Origin: Tsukamurella tyrosinosolvens
Lineage (GTDB): Bacteria > Actinomycetota > Actinomycetes > Mycobacteriales > Mycobacteriaceae
Assembly (NCBI RefSeq): GCF_900104775.1
Contig: NZ_FNSA01000003.1
Location: forward strand, 496,001-560,000
DNA: 64,000 nt
Direction of reading: 5' to 3'
The notes below the pieces were generated by a model. That model had not been told where the DNA came from. It saw nothing but the letters and a program-made list of their open reading frames with translations, and did not search any database. Made by a program: the position numbers and the translations under genes. Numbering within the stretch: position 1 is the stretch's first letter; every line of letters starts with the position of its first letter. This document shows, in pieces, positions 1-9,253 of this stretch.

Positions 1-351
1 CCCGGCGGGCCGGGCGGGACGGGACTGCGCCTGCGGCGGCCGGGCCTGGTTCGCCTGCTGTGCGCGGGCCTGCTGTGCGGGCGGACGGTGCTGCTGCGCG
101 CCGTGCGTCGGGTGCGGTCGCGGCGCCATCCGGTGCGGGGCCGCCATCGGCGGGGTCGCCGTGCGGCGGGGCGGGGTCACGCGGCCCGCGCCGCGCGCGA
201 TCCGGTCGGTCCGGGGCGTGGGCCGGTCGGGGACCTCGGAGTACGCGAGCTTGGGCTCGGACGGTGCCGGCCGCGGCGCGGGGGCCGCGGGTTCGGGCTT
301 CGGCACGGGTTTCGGGTTACGGAGGGTGGGGTCCTCCGACGGGGTGCTCAT
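1..351 (-). CDS. Proline-rich protein, N-terminal part (runs off left edge)
   Basis: The first 117 residues are visible on the minus strand and the rest lies beyond base 1. The start ATG (351-349) overlaps the TGA stop (350-348) of the upstream acidic membrane-protein gene in an ATGA junction, so the two are probably translationally coupled. The visible part begins MSTPSEDPTLRNPKPVPKPE and is rich in Pro, Ala, Arg and Gln, with several AQQ repeats near the edge. It shows no recognisable domain or membrane segment and looks like a disordered, basic N-terminal tail. Such tails often precede a membrane domain in this group of bacteria, but that domain is not in view. I do not recognise the protein. 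Confidence 0.7.
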   Translation of the reverse strand, partial: MSTPSEDPTLRNPKPVPKPEPAAPAPRPAPSEPKLAYSEVPDRPTPRTDRIARGAGRVTPPRRTATPPMAAPHRMAPRPHPTHGAQQHRPPAQQARAQQANQARPPQAQSRPARPAG

Positions 352-2480
352 CGCGCCCCGACGCGGGTGCACACCTTCCAGGTGTCCGCGTCCTTCTCCA
401 GTGTGAGGGTGTTGCGCACCTTCGCGCTCGGCTTGTTGGCGTAGTGCACCTCGACCTGCACCTCGGCCTTCTCGCCCCGCACGTCCACGGCCTGGAGGCC
501 GTCGAGCTCGGGGAGCAGGCCGTCGGCCTTGGCGTTGCCGTAGACGCGCTGCCACTGGTCGTCGCCCAGACCGTCGTAGTAGGCCTTGGCGTTGCCGCAG
601 GTCTGCGCACGCAGGGCGGCGAGGTCGCCGCGGCCCACGGCGTCGATGAACGACGTCGTCGCGTTGGCCGCCTGCTGCCGCGGGTCGCTCGACGAGCCGG
701 AACCGGACTTGGGCACCAGCAGTGCGATGGCCGCGACGATCACCACGACCGCCACCACCGCGGCCGCGACGATCCACAGCGTCCGCTTGCCCTTCGACGG
801 TGCGTCCTGCCCGCCGGCCGGCGCGTAGTACTCGGGCGACTGCCGCCCCGCGCTCTCCTGCGGCGCCCGGGGCTTCGCGAGGTCGGGACCGGGCGCTGCG
901 GGCGCAGCGAGCGGCGCGACGGGGATCGCCTCCGTGGCCGGCGTCGCGTCCGGCAGCTCGTTCTGCTCCGTGTCGATGATCGCCTGGTCGGGCCGCTCCG
1001 CGACGGGGATCGCCGTCGTCGCAGCCGCGTCCGCCTCGTCGACGTCGCCTGCGTCGTCGGCCGCGGTGGCCTCGTCGGGTGCGGCCCCGTCCGCCTCGTC
1101 CTCGGCGGTCGCCTCCGGCGCGGGCGCCTCGGTCTCGACCGGTCCGACGGTGCGCAGCGGCGACGCCGCCTCGTCGGCGCCGTCCTCGTCGGAGGCTTCC
1201 GCGTCGCCCTCGTCGGCCGCCTCGTCCTGGTCCGCGTCGTCCTGGGCTGTCTCGTCCTGGACGGCGGGATCCTGCTCGTCGTCGTCCGCGGCGGCTTCGT
1301 CGTCCACGGCGTCGTCGGCGACGGGCGCGTCGTCCGCAGTGGGCTCCGGCTCGTCGTCGCTCGCGGTGTCCTCGTCGGCGTCCTCGGCGGCTTCGGAAGT
1401 GACATCGTCCTCGTCGACGGCGTCGTCCGCGGTCGCGTCGTCCTCGGCGGAGGCGTCGTCGTCCTGATCCTCGTCGGCGACCGCGGCAGCGCCTGCCACG
1501 ACGGCAGCGGCTCCCGCAACCCCGGCGGCCGCGGCGGCGACCGAGGGGCCGTCGTCGTCGGCGTCGTCGGACCCGTCCGCACTGTCCGCGCCGTCAGCCG
1601 CATCTGCGCCACCGGGGCCGTCCGCACCGTCCGCGTCCTCGGCGCTGTCGGACCCGTCCGCGCGCTCCGGGCCGTCCTCGTCGGTGCCGTCTGCGTCGGC
1701 CGCGACCGCGTCGGCCGCAACCTGATCGGTGTCCGTGTCGGTGTCGGCTTCGTCGGTCTCGGACGTCGCCGCAGCCTCGTCCGCCTCCTGCGCGCCTTCG
1801 TCGGCGACGGCCTCGTCAGCGCTCGCCTCATCCTCGGCGGGTTCCGCGGGAGTCTCCTCGGCCGGGCGGCTCTGCGCGGGGAAGGCGGTGGTCTCGGCGG
1901 TGCTGGGCCGCTGCACGACGGGGAGCACCGTGGTCTCCGACTCGTCGGCGGCGGGCGAGGTGGTCACCACCGGCCCGACGGTCCGGAGCGGCGACGCCGC
2001 AGCCCCCGCGGCCTCGTCGCTCCCGGCATCCGCAGCGTCGGCCTCGGCGTCGTCCTCGTCCGCTTCGTCGGCTTCGGCGGCGGCATCCTCGTCGGCGTCG
2101 TGCTCGACCGGCCCTTCCTCGTCGTCCAGTGCGCGACCGGCGGCGGGCAGCACCCGCGTCTCCGCCTCGGACGGCGCCCCGCCGGCCTCGTCGGTGCTCT
2201 CGGCGTCGGCCCCGGCGGACGCGGCGGCACCGTCGACGGGGATGGCGACGGTCTCCGCCTCGCCAGGGGTCGGCGCGGGCGCGGTGTCCTCGACGAGCTT
2301 GGCGAGCGAGTCCGAGTGCGACGGCGTCACGGCGTCGGCGGGCGCGCTGCCGAGCGAGCCGGCGGTCTCGGGGTGGTGGTCGTGCAGGGGCGCGGCGGGC
2401 CAGGAGGCGAGGCGTCCACGCAGGTCACGAAGTCGCGAGAGTGGTCCCCGGTTGTCATCCCGCGCCATCGCTTCCGCCAT
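348..2480 (-). CDS. Acidic single-pass membrane protein with DUF4878-like extracytoplasmic domain
   Basis: This 710-residue protein has three parts. The N-terminal ~550 residues are an extremely Ala/Asp/Glu-rich, low-complexity cytoplasmic region. A membrane segment follows at about 568-589 (LWIVAAAVVAVVVIVAAIA). The last ~120 residues form a folded domain resembling the DUF4878/lumazine-binding-like group, with two cysteines (AQTCGN and WKVCTR). The acidic part repeats a motif of the form ETTxhP (h is hydrophobic) six times and has two copies of AASPLRTVGPV. I chose the ATG at 2480, which is immediately preceded by GAGGGG with GGAGGAGGAA a little further upstream; ATG 2468 is possible. By position beside DUF3151 and purA it corresponds to M. 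tuberculosis Rv0361, a membrane protein of unknown role. It overlaps the next gene by 4 bases. Confidence 0.8.
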   Translation of the reverse strand: MAEAMARDDNRGPLSRLRDLRGRLASWPAAPLHDHHPETAGSLGSAPADAVTPSHSDSLAKLVEDTAPAPTPGEAETVAIPVDGAAASAGADAESTDEAGGAPSEAETRVLPAAGRALDDEEGPVEHDADEDAAAEADEADEDDAEADAADAGSDEAAGAAASPLRTVGPVVTTSPAADESETTVLPVVQRPSTAETTAFPAQSRPAEETPAEPAEDEASADEAVADEGAQEADEAAATSETDEADTDTDTDQVAADAVAADADGTDEDGPERADGSDSAEDADGADGPGGADAADGADSADGSDDADDDGPSVAAAAAGVAGAAAVVAGAAAVADEDQDDDASAEDDATADDAVDEDDVTSEAAEDADEDTASDDEPEPTADDAPVADDAVDDEAAADDDEQDPAVQDETAQDDADQDEAADEGDAEASDEDGADEAASPLRTVGPVETEAPAPEATAEDEADGAAPDEATAADDAGDVDEADAAATTAIPVAERPDQAIIDTEQNELPDATPATEAIPVAPLAAPAAPGPDLAKPRAPQESAGRQSPEYYAPAGGQDAPSKGKRTLWIVAAAVVAVVVIVAAIALLVPKSGSGSSSDPRQQAANATTSFIDAVGRGDLAALRAQTCGNAKAYYDGLGDDQWQRVYGNAKADGLLPELDGLQAVDVRGEKAEVQVEVHYANKPSAKVRNTLTLEKDADTWKVCTRVGAR

Positions 2481-2632
2481 CCCCTCGTTCGTGAATCGTT
2501 CCTCCTCCGCGGCGGCGCGCCGCACGCGGAACACCTGACACCCTAGCGGGCGCGAACCCGGCGCGACCCCCGCGTTGCGCTGGCACGCACGTCGTCCGCC
2601 CTTCTCCGGGCGTCGCGTGGAAGACTGGAGCA

Positions 2633-3052
2633 ATGACGTCCTTCGGAGATCTCCTCGGCCCGCCCCCGGTCCTGCTCGACATCGACGAAGAGCCGGAACT
2701 CCAGCTGAACCAAGGCCGCCCGGCCGTCGAGGTCGCGGCGGACACCCCCACCTCGTCGCTGGCGTGGGCCGTGCTCGCCGAGGGCGCGCTCGACGCGGGC
2801 GAGGCCGTCACCGCCTACGCCTACGCGCGGACCGGCTACCACCGCGGCCTCGACCAGCTGCGCCGCCAGGGCTGGCGCGGCTTCGGCCCGGTGCCCTACA
2901 GCCACGAGAACAACCGCGGATTCCTGCGGGCGGTGGCCGCGCTGGCCCGCGCCGCGCAGTCGATCGGCGAGGAAGACGAGTACCTCCGTTGCCTGGACCT
3001 GTTGAACGACTGTGACCCCGAAGCCGCCGGCGCCCTCGGACTCGGCGCGTAG
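2633..3052 (+). CDS. DUF3151 family protein
   Basis: This 139-residue soluble protein has the DUF3151 character. It starts MTSFGDLLGPPPVLL and has a central helical part containing YARTGYHRGLDQLRRQGWRG and a C-terminal motif with LDLLNDCDPEAA. It is the counterpart of M. tuberculosis Rv0360c, which also lies two or three genes from purA. The helical, repeat-like composition recalls TPR proteins, but the function is unknown. The ATG follows GGAGCA. It is divergent from the acidic membrane-protein gene, with 152 bases between them for promoters, and its 3' end overlaps the FUSC gene by 41 bases. Confidence 0.85.
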   Translation: MTSFGDLLGPPPVLLDIDEEPELQLNQGRPAVEVAADTPTSSLAWAVLAEGALDAGEAVTAYAYARTGYHRGLDQLRRQGWRGFGPVPYSHENNRGFLRAVAALARAAQSIGEEDEYLRCLDLLNDCDPEAAGALGLGA

Positions 3053-4190
3053 CCGACTCCTCCGGCGGCACAATGCGCTGCCGCAGGTGATCCAGAGCCG
3101 CACCAAGCGGCTCTGGAACGCCAAGCTGCCGATTCTGCAGTGCGCGGTCGCCGCCGGCATCGCGTGGTTCATCGCGAACGACGTGATCGGCCACGTCTCG
3201 CCGTTCTTCGCGCCGATCGCCGCGATCATCTCGCTGGGGCTCTCGCTCAACCAGCGGCTGCGTCGGTCGCTGGAACTGGTGGGCGGCGTCACCGTCGGCA
3301 TCGGCGTGGGCGACCTGCTGATCTCGGTGATCGGGACCGGGCCGTGGCAGCTGGCCCTCGTCGTGGCGATCGCGATGGCCGTCGCCGTGCTCGCCGACCG
3401 CGGCCCGCTCGTGCCGATGCAGGCGGCGTCGTCGGCGGTGCTGGTCGCGACGCTGCTGCCGCCCGGTTCGACGGGCGGTTGGACCCGCATGCTCGACGCC
3501 CTCATCGGCGGCCTCGTCGGCGTGGTGATCGTGGCGCTCATCCCGAACAATCCCGCGCGGCGGCCCCGCAAGGACGCCGCGAAGGTCCTCGACACCATGC
3601 GCCGCGTCGTCGCCTCGGTCGCCGCAGGTCTGACCGACCGCGACATCTCCTCGCTCGAATGGGCGCTGGAGACCGCCCGCGCCACCCAACCCGACCTGGA
3701 CCAGCTCTCCAGCGACCTCGCCGGCGGCATCGAGATCACCAAGGTCTCGCCGATGTTCTGGAGCTCGCGGCAGCGGATGGACAAGCTGCAGGCCATCGCC
3801 GACCCTCTCGACAACGCCGTGCGCAACATCCGGGTCATGGCGCGGCGGGCACTCGGTTCCAACCAGGCGGGCGAGAAGATCGACCCGGCGCTGGTCACCG
3901 AGATCGGGAGGCTGGCCGACGCGTTCAAGACCCTGCGCGACGTGGTCCTCGCCGAGCCCGGGATGCAGCCGGACCAGGCTGAGGCCGCGCGCGTCCTGCG
4001 GTCCTCGGCGCGCCGCGCGAACGCCCTGCACCTGGAGGAGAGCGAGACGCTCAACGAGGTGATGATCTACGGCCAGCTGCGCTCGACGATCGTCGACCTG
4101 CTGCAGGTCGCGGGCCTCTCCCGCACCTCGGCGGTCGCGCAGATGCGGGACGTGCCGAAGAAGAAGGACGCCCCGAAGCCGCCCGAGTGA
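3012..4190 (+). CDS. FUSC-family membrane protein (aromatic acid exporter-like)
   Basis: This 392-residue protein has an N-terminal block of about six membrane segments between residues 35 and 185, for example CAVAAGIAWFIANDVIGHVS and LALVVAIAMAVAVLADRGPL. A soluble helical C-terminal half ends in a Lys/Pro tail. The layout (short cytosolic start, GISVGDLL-type glycine motif, PxxxxPARR after the membrane block) fits the FUSC/aromatic acid exporter family, whose members export small organic acids or carry metabolites across the inner membrane. The substrate cannot be told from sequence. The start is GTG 3012, inside the last 41 bases of the DUF3151 gene in another frame, so translation is probably coupled. 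Confidence 0.75.
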   Translation: MTPKPPAPSDSARSRLLRRHNALPQVIQSRTKRLWNAKLPILQCAVAAGIAWFIANDVIGHVSPFFAPIAAIISLGLSLNQRLRRSLELVGGVTVGIGVGDLLISVIGTGPWQLALVVAIAMAVAVLADRGPLVPMQAASSAVLVATLLPPGSTGGWTRMLDALIGGLVGVVIVALIPNNPARRPRKDAAKVLDTMRRVVASVAAGLTDRDISSLEWALETARATQPDLDQLSSDLAGGIEITKVSPMFWSSRQRMDKLQAIADPLDNAVRNIRVMARRALGSNQAGEKIDPALVTEIGRLADAFKTLRDVVLAEPGMQPDQAEAARVLRSSARRANALHLEESETLNEVMIYGQLRSTIVDLLQVAGLSRTSAVAQMRDVPKKKDAPKPPE

Positions 4191-4199
4191 CGCCCGGGC

Positions 4200-4844
4200 T
4201 CAGCTGATGAGCAGCCAGTCGTCGGTGTTGCGGTAGAAGGTCGCGCGGGTCACGACGCTCGGATCGGTGCGGCCGTCGCGCGTCACGACGAGCTCCAGCC
4301 CGCCGGTCTGCGCGGCGCGACCGGACAGCCACCGTCGGCGCACGCCCTTCGCGAGCCGGGCGCGGACCCCGCCCGTCTCGCCCGCCGCGCCGAAGGGCTC
4401 CACGATCACGGCCTTCGCCTGCCCGGTGAACAGCTTCTCCGAGTCGACGAAGGTCTCGCCGGTCAGCGGCCCGCCGTCGGGACCCGTGATCTTGGCCTTG
4501 CCCACCAGGACGAACCCGCGGTCGTCGCGGATCAGGGGCACGGCGCGGGGCGTACCCGTGAGCGGATCGCCCGGCGGGTAGATCGACGATGCGTGCGAGT
4601 TCTCGGTGGGCACGTACGCCACCTCCACATCGAGCCGCTCCGACGCCATGAGCCGGGCGATCACCGCCGCCAGCAGGTCATCGGGCCCCGCGACCACGAT
4701 CCGCTTCGGGAACGTCAGCTTCTGCTTCAGTTCCGCCTTGGCGGAGTCGAGGTCGACGGTGATCGTTTCGAGGTCGCGGAGGCTGCCCGGGATGCGGACA
4801 TCGGGGGCGCGCACCACGACGGTGCTCTGGGTCACGGAGCTCAC
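4200..4844 (-). CDS. Conserved actinobacterial protein, Rv0358-like
   Basis: This 214-residue soluble protein has no membrane segment and no domain that I recognise by motif. It lies divergent from purA, the same place as Rv0358 relative to Rv0357c (purA) in M. tuberculosis, and its length matches. Visible traits are a ββα-like start with TVVVRAPDVRIPGSLRDLE, a nucleotide-binding-like loop VVAGPDDLLAAVIARLM, and a C-terminal part ending RNTDDWLLIS. The start is GTG 4844, with TACAGT seven bases upstream and no Shine-Dalgarno, so the message is probably leaderless. Its stop lies 9 bases from the converging FUSC gene. Function unknown. Confidence 0.75.
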   Translation of the reverse strand: MSSVTQSTVVVRAPDVRIPGSLRDLETITVDLDSAKAELKQKLTFPKRIVVAGPDDLLAAVIARLMASERLDVEVAYVPTENSHASSIYPPGDPLTGTPRAVPLIRDDRGFVLVGKAKITGPDGGPLTGETFVDSEKLFTGQAKAVIVEPFGAAGETGGVRARLAKGVRRRWLSGRAAQTGGLELVVTRDGRTDPSVVTRATFYRNTDDWLLIS

Positions 4845-4851
4845 CGCACCT

Positions 4852-4857
4852 ACTGTA
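4852..4857 (-). promoter_or_regulatory. -10 element of a leaderless promoter
   Basis: TACAGT on the minus strand, seven bases before GTG 4844 of the Rv0358-like gene. No ribosome-binding site intervenes, so transcription should begin at or next to the start codon. Confidence 0.5.
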
Positions 4858-4858
4858 A

Positions 4859-6214
<1,356 letters not shown>

Positions 6215-6222
6215 GGTGTTCT

Positions 6223-6287
6223 GAAACCGAGCCTGTTCGAGGCCGCGGCGAAGCATTTCCATCGTCGCTCCGCTCAGGCTCGGTTTC
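6223..6287. terminator. Long-loop inverted repeat after purA
   Basis: A perfect 13-bp inverted repeat has arms at 6223-6235 (GAAACCGAGCCTG) and 6275-6287, separated by 39 bases. It lies between the converging purA and small membrane-protein genes. There is no U-tract, so it would be a bidirectional, actinobacterial-style terminator or a small intergenic repeat. Confidence 0.5.
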
Positions 6288-6296
6288 GGACGAGTC

Positions 6297-6656
6297 CTAG
6301 GGCGTCGGGGCCGGGGTCGGCGTCGCCGAGGGGGTGGCGGTCGGGGTCACGCGGTACATCCGCGGCCCCTCGCCGCGGCCGGGACCGTGCCGCTGGGCGT
6401 CGTTGCCGCCGGGCCCGCGGTGCTGCATCGAGTGGCCCTTGTGCGACCCCGCGACCTCGTTCACCCAGTACCCCGCGGTGAAGCTGACGCCGCTGATCCC
6501 GATGAGCCCGAACACGATCGCCGCGATGAGCAGCTTCCTCGACGGCCCGGCCGTCGACGGTGCCGCCTCCGGCGGGGCGGGGCTCGCGGCGGCCGGCGGA
6601 GCCGCGGGCGGGATCGGCGCGGTGGGCGTCGGCTGCGGATCGGTGGGCTCGGTCAT
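6297..6656 (-). CDS. Small proline-rich single-pass membrane protein
   Basis: A 119-residue protein. Residues 1-40 are Pro/Ala/Thr-rich (MTEPTDPQPTPTAPIPPAAP), then one membrane segment at about 46-66 (LLIAAIVFGLIGISGVSFTAGYW in part). A His/Gly-rich stretch HKGHSMQHRGPGG follows and then a Thr/Pro tail ending TPTPAPTP. The outside-facing His-rich part could bind metal, but that is speculation. The start ATG 6656 has only a weak GAGAAT upstream. A gap of 107 bases separates it from the sugar kinase gene on the same strand. I do not recognise a named family. Confidence 0.65.
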   Translation of the reverse strand: MTEPTDPQPTPTAPIPPAAPPAAASPAPPEAAPSTAGPSRKLLIAAIVFGLIGISGVSFTAGYWVNEVAGSHKGHSMQHRGPGGNDAQRHGPGRGEGPRMYRVTPTATPSATPTPAPTP

Positions 6657-6763
6657 GGGATTCTCGCTTCGGTCGGTGCGGTCACCGTGACCGCGCTGGC
6701 ACCGATGATGCGACGCCTCCCTGGGGATCGGCTGGCAGCCCGCTGCGAATCCGACCCGCGCCG

Positions 6764-7714
6764 TCAGCGCAGCGTGGGGTCCTGCGCGCGCACGGCGTGC
6801 ACCTCGTCCATCGACGGTGCGTAGGCGCCGGCCCGGCTCACGGTGAGCGCGGAGGTGATGACGGCGCGGTGCAGCGCCGGCTGCACGTCGCTCCACTGTG
6901 CGGCGCGGAGCCGGCGGGCGGCGTACCGCGAGCCCAGGTACCCGGCGTCGAGCAGGCCGGACACGAGGCCCGCCATGAAGGAGTCGCCCGCGCCGACGGT
7001 GTCGCCCACCTCGACGGTCAGCTGGTCGACGTGCAGCATGTCCCGGTTGCCGGCGAGCAGCGCGTATGCGCCCCAGGGGCCGCGGGTCAGCACCACCATC
7101 GCCGGGCCGGCCGCGATCCAGCGGCGCATCACGTCCTCGACGGGCTCGTCGGGGTGCAGCCAGGCGATGTCCTCGTCGCTGGCCTTCACCACGTCGGCCT
7201 GCGCGATCATCTCCATCACCCGCGGCAGCACCTCGGCGGGCGTGCCCATCAGCGCGGGCCGGATGTTCGGGTCGTAGGAGACGGTGGCATGGTCCCGGAT
7301 CCGGCGCACCACGTCGGCGACGCCGTCGGACCCCGGCGCGAGCGTCGCGGCGAAGCTGCCCGTGTGCAGGTGTCCGTAGCGTTCCAGCGACGAGGTGGGC
7401 GGCACCTCCCACGTGAGGTCGAACTCGTACGTCGCGCGGCCCTCGGCGTCGACGTGCGCGTAGGCGAGCGGGGTGTTGGCGGCACCGTCGGACCCGGGGA
7501 CGACGTCCACGCCCGCCCGGGCGGCGGTCTCGGCGATGCGGTGGCCGCGCACGTCCCGCCCCCACCAGGACAGGATCGACGTGGGGTCGCCCAGCGACGC
7601 CAGCCCGCACGCGACGTTGAACAGGCTCCCGCCCACGTGCTCGGACGGTTCGGCACCGTCGCGCAGTACGACGTCGACGAGTGCCTCACCCAGGCACAGC
7701 GTCCGATCGGTCAT
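6764..7714 (-). CDS. PfkB-family sugar kinase (fructokinase-like)
   Basis: This 316-residue cytosolic kinase belongs to the ribokinase/PfkB fold and transfers phosphate from ATP to a sugar, probably fructose or a related hexose. Visible signatures are the N-terminal GEALVDVV and the glycine pair GGSLFNVACGLASLG (substrate side). The strand SYDPNIRPALM with the DPNxR motif follows, and then the catalytic/anion-hole motif GDTVGAGDSFMAGL near residue 235, with the base Asp in GAGD. Its start lies one base after the stop of the upstream sugar transporter gene, so the two form a tight uptake-and-phosphorylation operon. The exact substrate is not determined by these motifs. Confidence 0.88.
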   Translation of the reverse strand: MTDRTLCLGEALVDVVLRDGAEPSEHVGGSLFNVACGLASLGDPTSILSWWGRDVRGHRIAETAARAGVDVVPGSDGAANTPLAYAHVDAEGRATYEFDLTWEVPPTSSLERYGHLHTGSFAATLAPGSDGVADVVRRIRDHATVSYDPNIRPALMGTPAEVLPRVMEMIAQADVVKASDEDIAWLHPDEPVEDVMRRWIAAGPAMVVLTRGPWGAYALLAGNRDMLHVDQLTVEVGDTVGAGDSFMAGLVSGLLDAGYLGSRYAARRLRAAQWSDVQPALHRAVITSALTVSRAGAYAPSMDEVHAVRAQDPTLR

Positions 7715-7715
7715 C

Positions 7716-9122
7716 TCAGTTCCCCTTCGTGGCCGGTGGCGGGGCGGTCTCGTCCGCCTCGAGGCCCAGCCGCTCGGCCATCTCCTCGAGCGGAATGCCC
7801 TTGGTCTCCGGCATCACCTTTATCACCCAGAGCAGCTGCAGCACCATGAACCCGAAGAAGATCGAGAAGGCGACGCCGCCGCCGAAGGCGCCGATGATGG
7901 GCGGGAACGCGAAGCTCGTGATGGCGGCCCACACCCAGTGCGTGAGGCTACCGAGCGCCTGCCCGCGCCCGCGGATGCTGTTGGGGAAGATCTCCGAGAG
8001 GAACACCCAGATCACGGCGCCCTGGCCGAAGGCGTGCGAGGCGATGAAGACCATCAGCCCCAGGAGGACCAGGATCGACGAGGTGCTGTCGAACGAGCGG
8101 CCGTCGCTCTCGTAGTAGAACATCACCGATGCCATGAAGCCGAGGGAGCCCAGGTAGCCCACCGAGCCGACCAGCATGAGCCGGCGGCGCCCGAGCCGGT
8201 CGATCACCGTCAGAGCGGCCATCGTGGCGACGAGGTTCATCACCCCGACCGCGACGGACATCAGGTACGCCGCGTTGGTGCTGGCGCCGGCGTCCTGCAT
8301 GACGCGCGGCGCGTAGTAGAGGATCGCGTTGATGCCGGACATCTGGTTGAAGAAGGCGATCGCGACGGCGAGGAGGATCACCTTGCGGTGGCCGCGGGTG
8401 TAGAACTTCGACTTCTCGGTGCCCTGCTCGGCGGCGAGCGTCTCCTGGATCTCCGCCATCTGCGCGTCGGCCTCCGCCGGCGTGGAGCAGAGCCGCTCGG
8501 AAGTGGCGCGCGCCGCCGCGAGGTCGCCGTGGCCGGCGAGCCAGCGGGGCGTCTCCGGCACCGTCGGGAGCATGACCAGGAACAGCACCGCCGGCACGAC
8601 CATGACCCCGAGCATCCAGCGCCAGGCGTTCGGGTCGTCGCCGAGGATCGTGCGGATGATCGCGTTCGACGCGTAGGCCACCAGGATGCCCAGGACGATG
8701 TTGAACTGCACCAGGCCGACGAGTCGTCCGCGGAACTTCGGCGGCGCGATCTCGGCGGTGTAGATCGGGGCGCACACGCTCGACGCGCCGATGCCGAGGC
8801 CGCCGAGGAACCGGAACGCCTGTAGCACCTCGACCGAGGAGGTGGGGGCGAACGCGCAGCCCACGGCGCTCACGACGTACAGCACGCCGATCGCGTACAG
8901 CACCTTCTTCCGCCCGAATCGGTCCGCGAGCCGGCCGGACACGATCGCACCGACGATGGTCCCGATGAGCGCGGTGGTCACCGTGAAGCCGAGCGCCGCG
9001 TCGGACAGGTGGAACTGTTCCTGGATCTGCTCCTCGGCGCCGGAGATCACCGCCGTGTCGAATCCGAAGATGAGTCCGCCGGTCGCCGCGACGACGGCGC
9101 TCCTGATCACGAGTGCCTTCAT
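7716..9122 (-). CDS. Sugar porter, major facilitator superfamily
   Basis: This 468-residue protein has twelve predicted membrane segments and sugar-porter family motifs: GFDTAVISG in helix 1, GRLADRFGRKKVL in the loop 2-3, RFLGGLGIGASS in helix 4, PKFRGRLVGL after helix 4, PETPRWL in the central loop, DRLGRRRLML in loop 8-9 and PETKGIPLEEM near the C-terminus. These mark a proton-coupled or facilitative hexose/pentose/polyol transporter. The ATG at 9122 was chosen because it opens directly on helix 1. TACGTT lies six bases upstream, suggesting leaderless translation. The kinase gene starts one base after its stop. Confidence 0.92.
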   Translation of the reverse strand: MKALVIRSAVVAATGGLIFGFDTAVISGAEEQIQEQFHLSDAALGFTVTTALIGTIVGAIVSGRLADRFGRKKVLYAIGVLYVVSAVGCAFAPTSSVEVLQAFRFLGGLGIGASSVCAPIYTAEIAPPKFRGRLVGLVQFNIVLGILVAYASNAIIRTILGDDPNAWRWMLGVMVVPAVLFLVMLPTVPETPRWLAGHGDLAAARATSERLCSTPAEADAQMAEIQETLAAEQGTEKSKFYTRGHRKVILLAVAIAFFNQMSGINAILYYAPRVMQDAGASTNAAYLMSVAVGVMNLVATMAALTVIDRLGRRRLMLVGSVGYLGSLGFMASVMFYYESDGRSFDSTSSILVLLGLMVFIASHAFGQGAVIWVFLSEIFPNSIRGRGQALGSLTHWVWAAITSFAFPPIIGAFGGGVAFSIFFGFMVLQLLWVIKVMPETKGIPLEEMAERLGLEADETAPPPATKGN

Positions 9123-9128
9123 GCTCCG

Positions 9129-9134
9129 AACGTA
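9129..9134 (-). promoter_or_regulatory. -10 element upstream of sugar porter
   Basis: TACGTT on the minus strand six bases before ATG 9122. The only GGAG in the spacer is one base from the start, too close to serve as a Shine-Dalgarno, so a leaderless start is likely. Confidence 0.45.
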
Positions 9135-9253
9135 GGCGCCCGCCGCGGCACCCCGAGCGATAACAACTGAAACGCTCACCACCGCAGAACGATCGGAAGC
9201 AAACACGAATCGACTGGTCGGCAGCCGCACCGCGGGCCGTCGCGTTTGCCAGA

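Noticed and set aside
60-2546. Open frame of 828 codons on the plus strand opposite the acidic membrane-protein gene
   Set aside because: It is the antisense shadow of GAC/GCC-rich codons. The product is Val/Gly/Arg-rich low complexity with no domain, while the minus-strand frame has a membrane helix and a folded C-terminal domain.
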